From Lineus longissimus (taxonomy: Eukaryota; Nemertea; Pilidiophora; Heteronemertea; Lineidae): a DNA stretch of 64,000 nt. The translations under genes and the position numbers were made by a program. Positions 40,151-52,600 of this stretch are shown in pieces. Under the pieces are notes generated by a model that saw only the letters and a list, made by a program, of their open reading frames with translations, was not told the DNA's origin and ran no database searches. Position 1 is the first letter of the stretch, and each line of letters starts with the position of its first letter. The stretch lies in contig NC_088311.1 in NCBI RefSeq assembly GCF_910592395.1, positions 19,906,501 through 19,970,500 on the forward strand. Direction: 5' to 3'.

Positions 40151-40689
40151 TCAAGAAATAATTGATTCCACAGCACAAGTTGATGTCTTCGACTCCCCTG
40201 AACATTTCCTCATCGGATAGATATCAGGGAAAGGGTTAATCACAACTGATTTCTTTCTCGGGCGCTTTGAAGGTCCAGGATCATCAGCGACGTCACACAC
40301 ATTTTCCCGAGTCCTGTTTGAAGAGGGTAATTGCCCTCGTGAATGAGTTGCCGCATTCGTTTGGTTCGAAGGTCCTGTAGAGGTAGCTCCCCTCTCGCCC
40401 GACGCGCCCTCGTCCGAATCCGGCGAAATATACGACTTCACTTTATCGAATTTCAAATTATGCGTCGAGTAGCTTCCGTACATTTTACACACGCCAGCAG
40501 CCCAGTATGAATTCACTGGTTCCTCTTTGGGCTCCGTCTCGGGGTCGACCCAAGAGGTGCCTATCATCAGCCTGAGCTGCTCCAACTTCTCATCAGATAG
40601 TTTTTGCTGGTGCCTCGCCAGCGCGAATTCAATCTCAGAGTCTGCGTTATCATCGGTGCCTGTAGCACACTGCTGTGGTTTGAGGAAAG
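40151..40689 (-). CDS. Adhesion GPCR exon 26: cytoplasmic tail and stop
   Basis: The acceptor (cttctttgcag) ends at 40690, and two bases complete the codon begun in exon 25. It encodes 179 residues: a charged helical start (FALARHQQKLSDEKLEQLRL), Ser/Thr/Pro-rich sequence, a basic cluster SKRPRKKS and the end STCAVESIIS. There is no class I PDZ-binding terminus. The basic cluster resembles a nuclear-localisation signal but may simply be juxtamembrane regulatory sequence. Confidence 0.9.
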
Positions 40690-43600
40690 CTGCAAAGAAG
40701 GAAAAGCTATATCATGATACTATCAATGCTCCCATGCCCCGAGGCAGCGCCACGGTTGACAGAAGTAACACATGCGCTTTCCAGGCTACGATACGGAACT
40801 CATTCGTGTAGATGCGTTTTTCGACCGGAAACAAAATCTAGAAAGTTTGTTCGAACTTCTACCGATTGTGGCGTTGATTCAAAGTCCTCACAGGATTATT
40901 GAAATCAAGTACACCCAGAAAAGGAAATTTTATTGCTTGAAGATTTTTTTATTCAGGGCTAGGTACTGGTATTGCGTTTATTTGGAAGTTGGGTAAAGGA
41001 AGCAAACATTCCACTAACTGTGCGGCCTGCATGTATCCTGGACCTGTTTGGATCCCAACGACCCCATACCTTTGAAAATGTTTGTGCCCGTCGAAATTGA
41101 GCTTGTAGTCCCCGTAGAGGTGGTACCATTATTCTCTCCTCCAACACTGCTGCTGAGTAAAGAGTCGATTTCCCGCCGACTGGAGAAACTGGACGAGACA
41201 CAAGGCACCTGCAAATATCGAGAACAAAATTCAAATTGAATTTAAATTTTGGAACGAACCTGAGTCAGTACCAAGTGTTATGTATACAAGAATAAATAAA
41301 TGATTCCCAAATATGTGTTAACTTAACTCCTCTATGTATAGCCTATAGCCTCCCTTTAAATAGACACCAAATCTAAGAAATAAACTGTAAGCATGGTAAA
41401 CTACAAAAACGAAATGCTGCAAAAATTTGGCGTTCAAAAATGATACATACTCTTTGAATTTGCGGAGACAGTCGTGAGACAAATATTTTCGTTGCACAGC
41501 CACAGTTGAGTTTACACCTCTTGTCCAAGACTTTGACGTCTATGAAGAAATAGTACAGAATGGACAGAATGGCCTGGAATTATACAAAGTGATGTTATAT
41601 GATCTATTTATGTCATTTGGTAAGGGATCATATCATCAAATTAAATATAATATTAGAATGTTTGTTTTTTCGATATGTTTGAGATGAGAACCTTGGTGAT
41701 ACAGGCAAGAAGGCGTGGTCGTGATTTCAAGTTTCATCTCTGGAAGCCACCCCACGGTGGCTACAAAGAAAGCCTCGCTTCAATTCACTTTGGGGTCAAT
41801 AAAAGGGTATGCTCAGTAGAAGATTTAAATGCGAGGGTTTGGCATCGGTAGATTTTGAAATGTTATTCGACCAATCAGCTTTAACCATAACTGCACAAAC
41901 TTACTAAAGAAGATTTAGTGGCTGCCAAAAGCTGCTGCCAAAGGGTGTCCTCATTGACAGCGACTTGGGCAGTCAGTACAGTCAGTAAAATCATGTGGAG
42001 AGAGACAACGACCACGTGGATAGAAGTAACGCTGAAAAACATGAGAGAATAATAAAAGATTGCGGTTCAAATTTCGTCTTCAGATTTTGAAGACATATCT
42101 TACTGTTCAATAGGGTCCGGAGTAATCCTACGATGTCCGAGTAGCACGCTAGCTATCATATTATGAAGTCGTGCTCCACCCGAGGATCGAACCTAAATGT
42201 ATAATCTCAGAGATGCATTGTACTTGCCATGCTTGCGCTGGTAGCTAATATACTGATAGTTCGCTGAGGCTGACAAAATGAGCTCGCAGTCACATTTTAG
42301 AGGGATGGGCTTGTTGATCTACTGTTGGCTACCAGTAGTGCGGTATGGTTGTTCGTCCCATTTTAACGATAACAACAGTGTAGTGGCCTCTTTTACATGG
42401 GAATATACTCTACGCATTTCGTTTTCATATCCAATGTACGATATACTTACATACTCGCGTGGCGTTCTCTAATCCTTTGCATCTTTTTAACGCGCCAAAA
42501 CCGCTTTGCCGACAAGGAGAGAAACACTAAAATCATCTGAAAAGAAAGAGCAAAAAAGCTGATAAGTCAACAGGTTAGGTATTATATTCACAATATTGAC
42601 TTGATTAAACCAACAAACCGGCGTCTATTCTTTTTCAATATTTTCATAAGTGACATTTCTCGGCGAACAAAGATATTCAAATCATCTTTGCAATCCAGTC
42701 CCCCGGCCCCTCTCCAACTGCACGCACGCGTACGCAAAATTGACCTGGAAGTTTCAAACGCCCTCTACCATCTTGTTGCCTATACGTTCTAAATGAACGG
42801 CCCTCTATTGCAATGCTCTTGTTTACAATAAAAATTGGGAAGTTCCCTTGACTGGGCAAGGTTGGGTTTTTTGTATTTTTTAAGTATCACGGTTGTTGAA
42901 AACTGCCTTGAATGAAAACCTACCACAGTCATAACTGAGCAAATGGCAATAAAAAGATATAACTGATCAACATTTTCCTTGAGTTGATGACGAATGATCG
43001 GCTCTGCGATGGCCTGGGGATCATTCTGTTTATTCACCACCAAGACAATCTCAGCCACCAGCCACAGAATGGGCGCCACTGAAAACAAATTGAGAAATTA
43101 ATTAGGCGCCGATGTGGTGAGATGAAGGACGGTTATCAGTCACATCGGATGAACATGCGTACATCTTCCTCAACCTGAACTTACCCATTCCGATTGCGAC
43201 GAACTTCAGCTTACTGACTAGGTATGTTCCTCTTGAGGCGACGCGCTTGTAGAGTCGTCCCGACTCAACCATCACAAATGATAAGGCACACATGTGAAAG
43301 AAGTAAAATATGGCACGGAGGACCAGGAAATTCACCTGCAAAGAAATACAGAATTTTGATCCAAAGCTTCACGTTCTTGTTTACTGTCCGAGAATCGTGA
43401 TTTCGCATATCTTGGTCTTGGCTGCTTTTTGGCGGTAAAATCCGTTTTAAACATAGACAAAATTACATTTCATCAAAGCTGAAATGCAGCTCATCCTCAA
43501 CCACTATTTTTGCTGGTATAAACACTACAACAATACAAATTTGTCAATGGTTTTTTTTGATATGACAACAGACCATTTGCTTGCAACTTTTTGTAAACAT

Positions 43601-46600
43601 ATTCTTAGAATATTCTAGTTTATGATGGTAAAATTTGTTTTGGCCGTCATTACTTCAAAAAAAGCTTTATAGATCGTTTCAATACGGCCATTTTTACACT
43701 ACATGAGAAACGATTTATCTTCATCATGAAGTCCCGAGACTCTGCCTACCAGTTTTTAAAGGTACATGTAGCATTTTTTTCTGAGCAGCTATAGGACCTC
43801 CTGTTGTTTTTTTTACCAGATTTGCAAAAATAGTTGCGCCTTTGCCGTTTCTCCAAACAAAAATTGGGAGAATCATAATTTGATTACCTCTTCCATCTTT
43901 GAGTAAACGGATGTAAATATCGTGCACTCGACAGCAATGATGAAGATTGGAAATATGATGGCGAAAAGCCGACTGTCGCCATCTGTTTTTCTGAAACAGA
44001 GTTAAAAATGTCCAAAAGCGTTAAGAAATTAAAAAGCTATCAAAGTTTACATGAACAATCGTTGGAACGGCATTAAGCACTTCCATGATGGTATGAGCTA
44101 TGTCATGACTGACTGACAGGCTTGTACGGAGAAACCGTAAAGGCTCATAGACTAAGAGGATGGGAACATGTATGGAAAAAAGAGCGTTTGGAACAAATTG
44201 TATATTTCAGGATTTTATTCATTCTTTTCACAAATAGGCCCAGTCTTCAAGAGGTTTGCGAAAAATCATTGCCTAGCAGCCAATGTCTAGTGTGCCTTGT
44301 ACATGTTTACTTACTCCAAAGCTAAAACATGACTAACAAACAGCATGGTGAAGACGGACATAGACACCAGGCAAGCGATGAAGAGGGCCAAGGTGATGAC
44401 AGGACCCGGCACGACAACTATGGCCTGAAAAATAAAAGAGAGACGTAAGAGAAAGTGAGTGCAAGATTTTTGTTCGCCACCGCCAGAGGTGAGATCGTAA
44501 AGCTTCAGCCACTATGGTATTCATATCAATACTAACCTTGGGAGATTGAGCGGGTGCCAACAACGCGTAGTGACCCGGCTTTGAACACATACAACTGGTA
44601 ACATTGTTGTTACTGATATCTTGCAGGACGACGCAATCTTTTAAACTCCAGGATTCTTTCCCATCTAACCTGGAAAAAGTGTATTCCGGTATTAAAATCA
44701 GGATCGTCCTGACCCTTTTGGTCTGATACAGCTATGAGATTTTATACATTCATGACATTTTAACAGATGAACAGTTGATAAGTAAACATATAACTGCAGC
44801 ATTGGTGTGCTTGTACCACCTAAAGTATTGTATTTGTCTGGTAGTGAGCCTGGCGACGAAAAAAATAAAGTGGCGTGACGTCGATGTACACCACCTGAGA
44901 ACCAACTGCATGCATGCGCAGACGGCAGCCATGACAGCAGAGTACATGCAACAAGCGGTAACTGTTTCGAGAAGGGAATAGCAAAATTTATGGCGCGATA
45001 TTTTGGAGAGTAGGTGAGAACAGTGCATTGTTTTTCAAATGACTTACTTCTTACTCCATCTGGCGCAAGAATGATGATGATTATTATCTGTTGGAATCTG
45101 TAAACAAATAATATAGGGAAAGGTGGTAAAATTATAGCCATGGTGCAATATAGCATCTGTGTGCATTATTATGTAGTGCCAGCTGATTTCTACACTGAGT
45201 AAATATAATATGTTGTATCAGGGCCATAATTGCACCATTTTACCTTAAATGTGATGATAGAATGTATTTGATGTAAGAGTCAACAAGAAGGATTCTGGTT
45301 TCCCTTCCATCCAAATCGTCAAAGAACAATATGTTTCTCTATCAGTATGCTGAGTACTTCTCCATCCAATCCCAACCTTTAAAAAAATATACCAGTTGCT
45401 GGCATTAACATTAGGTTCAAGGCATATTAATAAAGTTAGGCGTACGCTGTGATCAATGAAACTTCGATTGGTTAACACACGTATCAATTCACAGTTCTTA
45501 CCAGTTTGAGATGTTTCAGCGTAAATGTGACGTTCATTTCAATGGGAAGAACATCATAGTTGTTGACTATTATTATGGATTGGATATTAGAGTTGACGAA
45601 AGTGTAGTTGACTCTGAAAAGAAAACGAATATTCAGAATAACGAATTAGATTTCGAATCATCGCTTACTGCTCGTACATGTATATCTGCTGTTCTGGATA
45701 CAAACAAAATCGAAAAAAGTTGCAGTAAGTTGAGGAAACATTGTGTGCAAACCGAAAGCCAAGCAAAAAGAGAGCTGGAATCAGTTTTCAAAGTTATCAT
45801 TTAACCAAGAACTAAAACGATTAATATAATCGACAATTACGTATATGTATTTATTAGATACCTTGTTTCTCCATAGTTATCCGGCATGACTCGTTGAATC
45901 CCGCGATACGTAGCAAGGAGAACACGTGGCAATCGATCTGCACGCTTGCTGTCTGTTCATTCAAAAGAGAAATTCACATTGTGATTTTTCATTGCTTTAT
46001 TTTAGATTTTAAGGAATGCGTTGTTTTGATAGTATGTCGTTCGTACAGCTTTGTACGAACGATCTCTCCTACACTGCTGCCACCAATTATAATAATTAAC
46101 AAGTGACGATATTGATAATTAATGTTACAATTAATAGTTAATTGGATAACTTATGTAATAGTTAGTTTCATAGGTAATATCAATTTACTAATTAACATTA
46201 CTGTTGTTGCAGTATACCTAAAAAATGGATTTCAGCTTCTGTTTTAGAGTTTCTTGGAAAGAACGCGGAGAGAGTCCTTTGTCCATTAAGAATGATAATG
46301 TTGACATTTTGTTCACTACCTACCAAACGAGATATCACCATCGCTACCTTTCTCCGTGATGTCGTACTGACCACCTGCGTACGATCGCTTTGTCCTTTCT
46401 GTCGGACTGTACCGGAAATCTGATATAAGATGGTTTTTTATTAAAGGGGTACGCCGCGCGTATTTATTAGTGGTAAGGAAAATAGAACTGCTGCTGTATA
46501 CAATGCCGTAGTGCAGTTATTATGCATGCAATTTTGCTGAAACTTGGTATGTATAGTATTTGCATATCTGTCTACACAACGGCAATGTTGAAATTTATAT

Positions 46601-49600
46601 TCAGTGCGTATTTACACAATTGGAAATTTTCACATTCAGTTACGAAATTCAAATTTTTAACGAACGACCTAGTTATAGGCCTTTAATGTGTGTGTTAAGG
46701 GTCTTGCTGTATATGTAGCATGATATGGTACGGGTAGAAGTATACACCAAAGACCAAGGACGGAACCCAATTTGACCTTTCCAAGGCGGTTAAGTATCAT
46801 AATCGGACCATCAAGAGAGTCCACCTTTAATACTGTAGACAATGTACACGACTCTGTTTATTGAAAACTTACCGATGTTTTTGGTGTGTATCGATAATGG
46901 ATCCACACCATCGTCAACAAGCTGGGTCGCCACCTGAGATACTACAGTGAGCAGGTTTACGCCGATCTCGCTATTCTGAAAAAAGTAATGTCACATTTGA
47001 AGTGCTACGATATCGAATAAAGCATTTTCTAAGCGCCTTACATTACAGGACACGCCATGCAAGTGTTTATCCGTACCAAAAGAAGATATTAGAAATAAGC
47101 ATTATTGCTGATGTAAAGTGACAAGACATGAATTAAAGATAATAAAATTATGGATCTAATAACAGTTATCGTGTATAATGCATGCAATTGAAAATGGGTA
47201 TTTACATAACTGAAAAATCTCAAATTCGATTTTGAATTTAAAATATTCGACGTTGTAACTCTCTAGAATAATACATTTCCGATATCTACACCTGGGTGGA
47301 GTAAGGCTTCTGAGACTACGTGACCTGCCTAGAGTTTCACGCCGACAGTGTGGCTCGAACCAGGGACCTCATGATCGCCAGTCAGACACCGAAGCCACCA
47401 CACCATCGCGCCTTCTAAATGCAAGACACTTGACGGGCGGACCTGAAGCGTCAGTGACTTGGCCATGGCCTCAGTGTATTGCTTATGATGAAGGCCGACC
47501 TTCTCCTCTGGGTAATGTCAGAAAGGAGAGTCCATCCCAAAAACACTAACAACAAAAGCGATAGCTGTTACCATGTGCGGAGGTTGGATAAACACTCAAA
47601 CACGTAAGTTACATTATTTTGAACATGAGTTACACGAAGGTTACTTTTGAAAGCAATTGAAACTTGACAGAATGATGTTCGCATCAACCGTTCATCATGT
47701 TGGCACCTGGTTGACATATGCTTTACCCTGTTATCGAGGACTACAATTCATGAATGGTCTTTGATACGTACATTGCGCTCCCTTTCTGTTACGTTCTGGA
47801 GATTATCCAAAATATTACTCGATATTTCCAATATGCTCTGAAAAATATAAAATACAGGTGTTTGACAGATGTATGCAATTACAATACACCGTCTCGACGA
47901 TACAGACAGTTGTGATGTCCTCAGCCTCGATAAAAAGGTGAAAAAGTTAATTACAACGCAAAAATATCGAGAAAATCCAATACCAAGAACATTTTTGTTC
48001 CCCTTGCGCCAAAACGGAAAACTGTTAATCTGCGTTCCGCTTGTCGCGAAACTTCGGAAAGAAAGAAGTTTTGTGTTGCAGATATCGAAACACACCAGGT
48101 GACGCCTGTATTGGAAGATATCAAATGCCACCGCTACAAAACGAAGGCGGAGTACGCACCCTAAGATTGGCGCCTTCTGTAGCAATCCCCCTCAAGTTAT
48201 CATTTCTGAAATACTCAAATATGTCCAACATCATCTGGCTGATCAAAATTAATTCTCCCGTGTAGAGTGCCACCTTTTGGAATGATGTTACCATGGTGAG
48301 GTTCTGGATGACCTGTGCCATGGAGGTCGACATGTAGCCGAGAGTGAATGATTTGAACTGAAATGGGAAAAATATACCACACATTCAAGTAGAAATTTAA
48401 AACAACGATTTGATCATTATACAGGTCCGCGAAGAATTTAGATGTACTACTAGAAAATTCACTACAGTAACAAGGTGCATGAGACTGCTCCTTAACTCAA
48501 CTTGGGACTAACCGCCTGTCGACATGGGAATCAGGGAAACAAGAACGATCGATCAAGCCGCTACTGATAATTAAAGTCAAGCCTACCTTTTTTCTAAGAT
48601 TTAAAAGATCGTAGCGAATACATCCAGAGTGGTCAGGCGGGTCCCACTTGCAGCTCGCTTGGGACGGTGGGCACATGCACACGCGAGACATGAATCCTGT
48701 AAAGACACAATGCATTTTCTATTAAGTTGCCCAGTCCTATCGAATCTGTCCAAACAAATGACGTTACTGATACAATGCATTTTCTATAAAGTTGCCCAGT
48801 CCTATCGAATCTGTCCCAACAAATGACGTTACTGATACAATGCTTTTTCTATAAAGTTGCCCAATCCTATCGAATCTATCCAATAAATATTGTTACTGAT
48901 ACAATGCTTTTTCCATAAAGTTGCCCAATCCTATCGAATCTGTTCCAATAAATGACGTTACTGATACAACGCATTTTCTATAAAATTGCCCATCCTATCG
49001 AATCTGTCCCAACAAATGACGTTACTGATACAACTCATTTTCTATAAAGTTGCCCAATCCTATCGAATCTGTTCCAATAAATGACGTCACTGAAAACTCC
49101 CAAAATTTCAGCCATGTCTCTTCTGGCCTCCAGGCATTTGATGCAAAACAATTGTTAGTTAAGGGTATGGGCGACAGTGTAAAGGAGGGTTGGTTTAATA
49201 GCGTAAGCACAGCATCCTTTGCCTGGTGCAGTTAGTTTTCATACAACACTTAAGATTTAAATAGGAGGCTATAGGCAGGAGCTAGGGGGTCACATTGGTG
49301 GTCCCGATGAGATTGATAGGCATAAACTTGGTTTGGTTTTACTAATAGTTGATAAAATTATTCTTCGTACATTCGTGCATAGTTCCGATGTACCTTGAGA
49401 TGATAATAGAGACACTTTATCTTATTTTACATCGGGTAACTGAACCTGGCCTACCTGGCTTCTGCCTATAGAGTTCCTTTAAGGTGTGTGGGTTAGTGAA
49501 AAGGTGCAGTCAGTTCAACTCTCTGAGTAGACAAGTAGCCATGCATTCGAGAATGTGTCAAGTATGGCGGTTTGCAAACGTTCAGTCAGTATACATGTAA

Positions 49601-52600
49601 CGTGAAAGCATAGAGGAATACTGAAGAAATCGCAAAACGTAATTCTTAGTGAGACGGTTATGTTTATTCCTTTATGATGAAAGTCACTTCGCGGGGAATC
49701 CACCTTACAATTTTTGCTTGCGGCAAGGATGCGTTTTAACATTTTTTAAAGTTGCGATTGTTATTAACAGTAGCTGCTTATCTAACGGGATGAATATCTT
49801 TGATAGCAGTCCTGCACATAAATATTCGGCTGAAGTAGGCAGTCGACTGGCGAGATTAGCGAAGTATAGTCATCTCAACCCTGTCCCCGGCCGCAAATAT
49901 TCCATTCCCTGCTGAAGCCCAGTAGGTTTTGAGGTGGAGTTCGTTCGAGTTAGTATATAATGCACATGCAACACGAAAGGTTCAAGCAATGTGGGATTAA
50001 GGTATACATATAGTATCATGCAATTCGTTACACATTATATTTGCCTTGTATTGTGCAATCCAATGTAATCAAGCACTCCATCCTTGTTAAAGACACCAGC
50101 ATCTGGGTGTAAATGTCTTGAAGAAAGAAAATAGTGAACAGAAATATAAAAAGATCAAAGAAAGTGGATCATAAATGCAACTGACAACAGCAAACAATAG
50201 CACAGCAGTGTTATGATGTACTGTTCCACTTAATACAATAATACAACAAGATTATAGAAGTGTTTTCATGTACTGTTTCCCTTACAAAAAATAAGTAAGA
50301 TCACAGATCGGAAGTGTTCTGATGTACTGTCCCACTGACAACAATACAACAAGATTACAGAAAATTGTTCATGTACTATCTCACTTACAGCAATATATCA
50401 AGATCATAGAAATATTTTCGTGTACTGTCCCATAAATAACAACAAGAGAGAAGTGTTTTCAATTTTACATGTGCTGTTCCACTTGCAAGGTGGCAACAAT
50501 GCGATGAACGGAAGTTAGAAAACTACACTCCATCAACAAAAAATATTAATAAAATACTTTATATTCGCGTTCGTACATGTAAGGTCAGTTTCAAATATCA
50601 ACTGATTTGTCTGTGTCCGTGACCTTGCTATTCTACATGAAATAATTAGCCTAGGAGTACTGGCGCAAGATGAATCGGGCAATATTTATTGCTGATACCA
50701 ATCTGATACAGTGCACGTATACCGTGCATGGTGCGACTAAAGATTAAACACTTTTTGATAATCGCTTTCATTCCAAGGCATGTAATATTCTTACTGAGTT
50801 TCTAAACTGTCAATAACTGTGTCAAATTACTGTCAATTACCTGCAACCCCTACTGGGCACCGGATGATAGCTGTCTCATTGGGCGCAGTCTTAGGCCAAA
50901 ACCCGTCCTTGGAATATTCATTATCACAACAGTCCTTGATGTTTTTTACTAAAAGAGAACAAATCAGTACATAACTACGTTGTACTAGAATTGCAAAATG
51001 TTTGTTTTTATAATGACTTTTCTTCGCCAAATTCCGAAACACCAGTTTGGTATTCCCATATCATCTGGTTTGGTTTTAAGAAGTCAGGAAATGAATTTAC
51101 TGACAGAGAAATTTTCTTATAAAAAGCTACTTACCTCCTATTACGGATATCTTACTGACAGCTGTCGCCTGCCCCGCTATATTCTTTACAATACACGTAT
51201 ACGTGGCTGAAACGATACTCCGGCGGATAGTCAGCCTGCTCCCTGTGGGGAAGATCTTCTCCACAATCTCAAGATTCTCCGAAGGGATCTCCATGCCGAA
51301 ACCGTCCCTCAACCACGTATACTTGAAATTACCAGATATGTCGTCGTGGGAGAGGCAGGTAAGGGTAACCTTCCGGCCGCGCACGACTGTCGTGGTTTTC
51401 GGGGAGACGTCTATGTGGGGTTTGGGAATGATGCTGACGTATACGGACTTGTTGGCTGTGTCTCCCCAGTCGTCCGTAACGCAACTATATGTACCTGGAA
51501 AATAAGTTAGATTGGTCGCCAATGAACTCAACCAGACATTATGAGATGTTTCTTAGTTTGTTTTAGATTCCCCTCAAGTACATAGCTATACACATCTAAG
51601 CTGACTTTCGCATAAGAATGTACAGAATACAAAGTATGAACAGTACATATACATTGACACAAAAAAACATTATGTTCTCAAAAGACTTTCAACAAAGAGA
51701 GGTCGGGTTGAGAATTCGCGGAGTAGTTTGTACCATACAAATATTCCACCGATTACTGGAACAAAGATCAGTCTCAGCTCTCTTCGATAAGAACCACTTG
51801 AAGGGAAACTATAGACAAGAGTCAGGTAGTTCATAGTATGTTAGTCACGAAATCGCCACTACAGGTTCCTGCTTTCTCACAGTGGTCAGTACATCGAAGC
51901 TATTTGTATGAGGAATGTAACACAAACCAGTCCCCTAACTGCGCACTCGTGACGTAAAGACTACCGATTTGACCATGTAGGTCGTGCCTATAGTTCCCCT
52001 TTAAAGAAAAGCTAATATTCCGACCTGCTCTGAGATCATGAACGATGATTATAGTGAGGAATAAGGATATGCCGAATGTGCCAATTCTCTACCTTTATCT
52101 ATTCTGGTTACTTTATCAATGTTTAGCACAGCCATGTACTTCTCATCATCGGTCTTCGGTAAGTTCGTCTCCCAGATGTTTCTCCTTGATTTGTGCACAT
52201 CGATTGGGTCCCCGTCCTTAAGCCACTTGAACTTGATCCGTGAGGACCCCCTGGTGACGCAGACCAACATCAGCAAGTTCCCCTCCGAAACGGGACCTTT
52301 GTCGTAGTTCTCTACTGAGAGGATGGTCAAAGCTGGGAACAGAAAATGAAAATTACGAGTCAAGCTTTCAGCGATACATTATAAATCGAATAATATCCCC
52401 CCTTCTCCATACACGTCACCATCTTCTTACTCATTTGTGAAAAAAATTTCACTCATCTGCAACACATTTTTGGCGAAATCATCGATGTTACAGTGTTCTA
52501 CAAGTACACTTACATCACAATGTATACTTATACTACAGGTTAGGTAAAGCGCTTGTAATGGCTGCTTCTTAAAATCATCCGAATTACTGCGGGATTCTTG

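Noticed and set aside
41318-41503. Met-led minus frame with hydrophobic sequence as TM7
   Set aside because: Exon 24 in a different frame has proper acceptor, donor and phases and encodes AILSILYYFF; the other frame cannot join exon 23 or 25.
42105-42240. tRNA-like SINE fragment on the minus strand with GGTTCGATCC
   Set aside because: Only the B-box word is clear; no body shared with the other SINEs.
44698-45156. 152-residue minus-strand open frame
   Set aside because: Runs across intron 16 in the wrong frame; the 50-base exon 16 inside it reads SCARW in another frame and joins the GPS exon.
45511-45804. 97-residue + strand open frame
   Set aside because: Antisense to receptor exon 15, which has GAIN sequence and matching splice phases.
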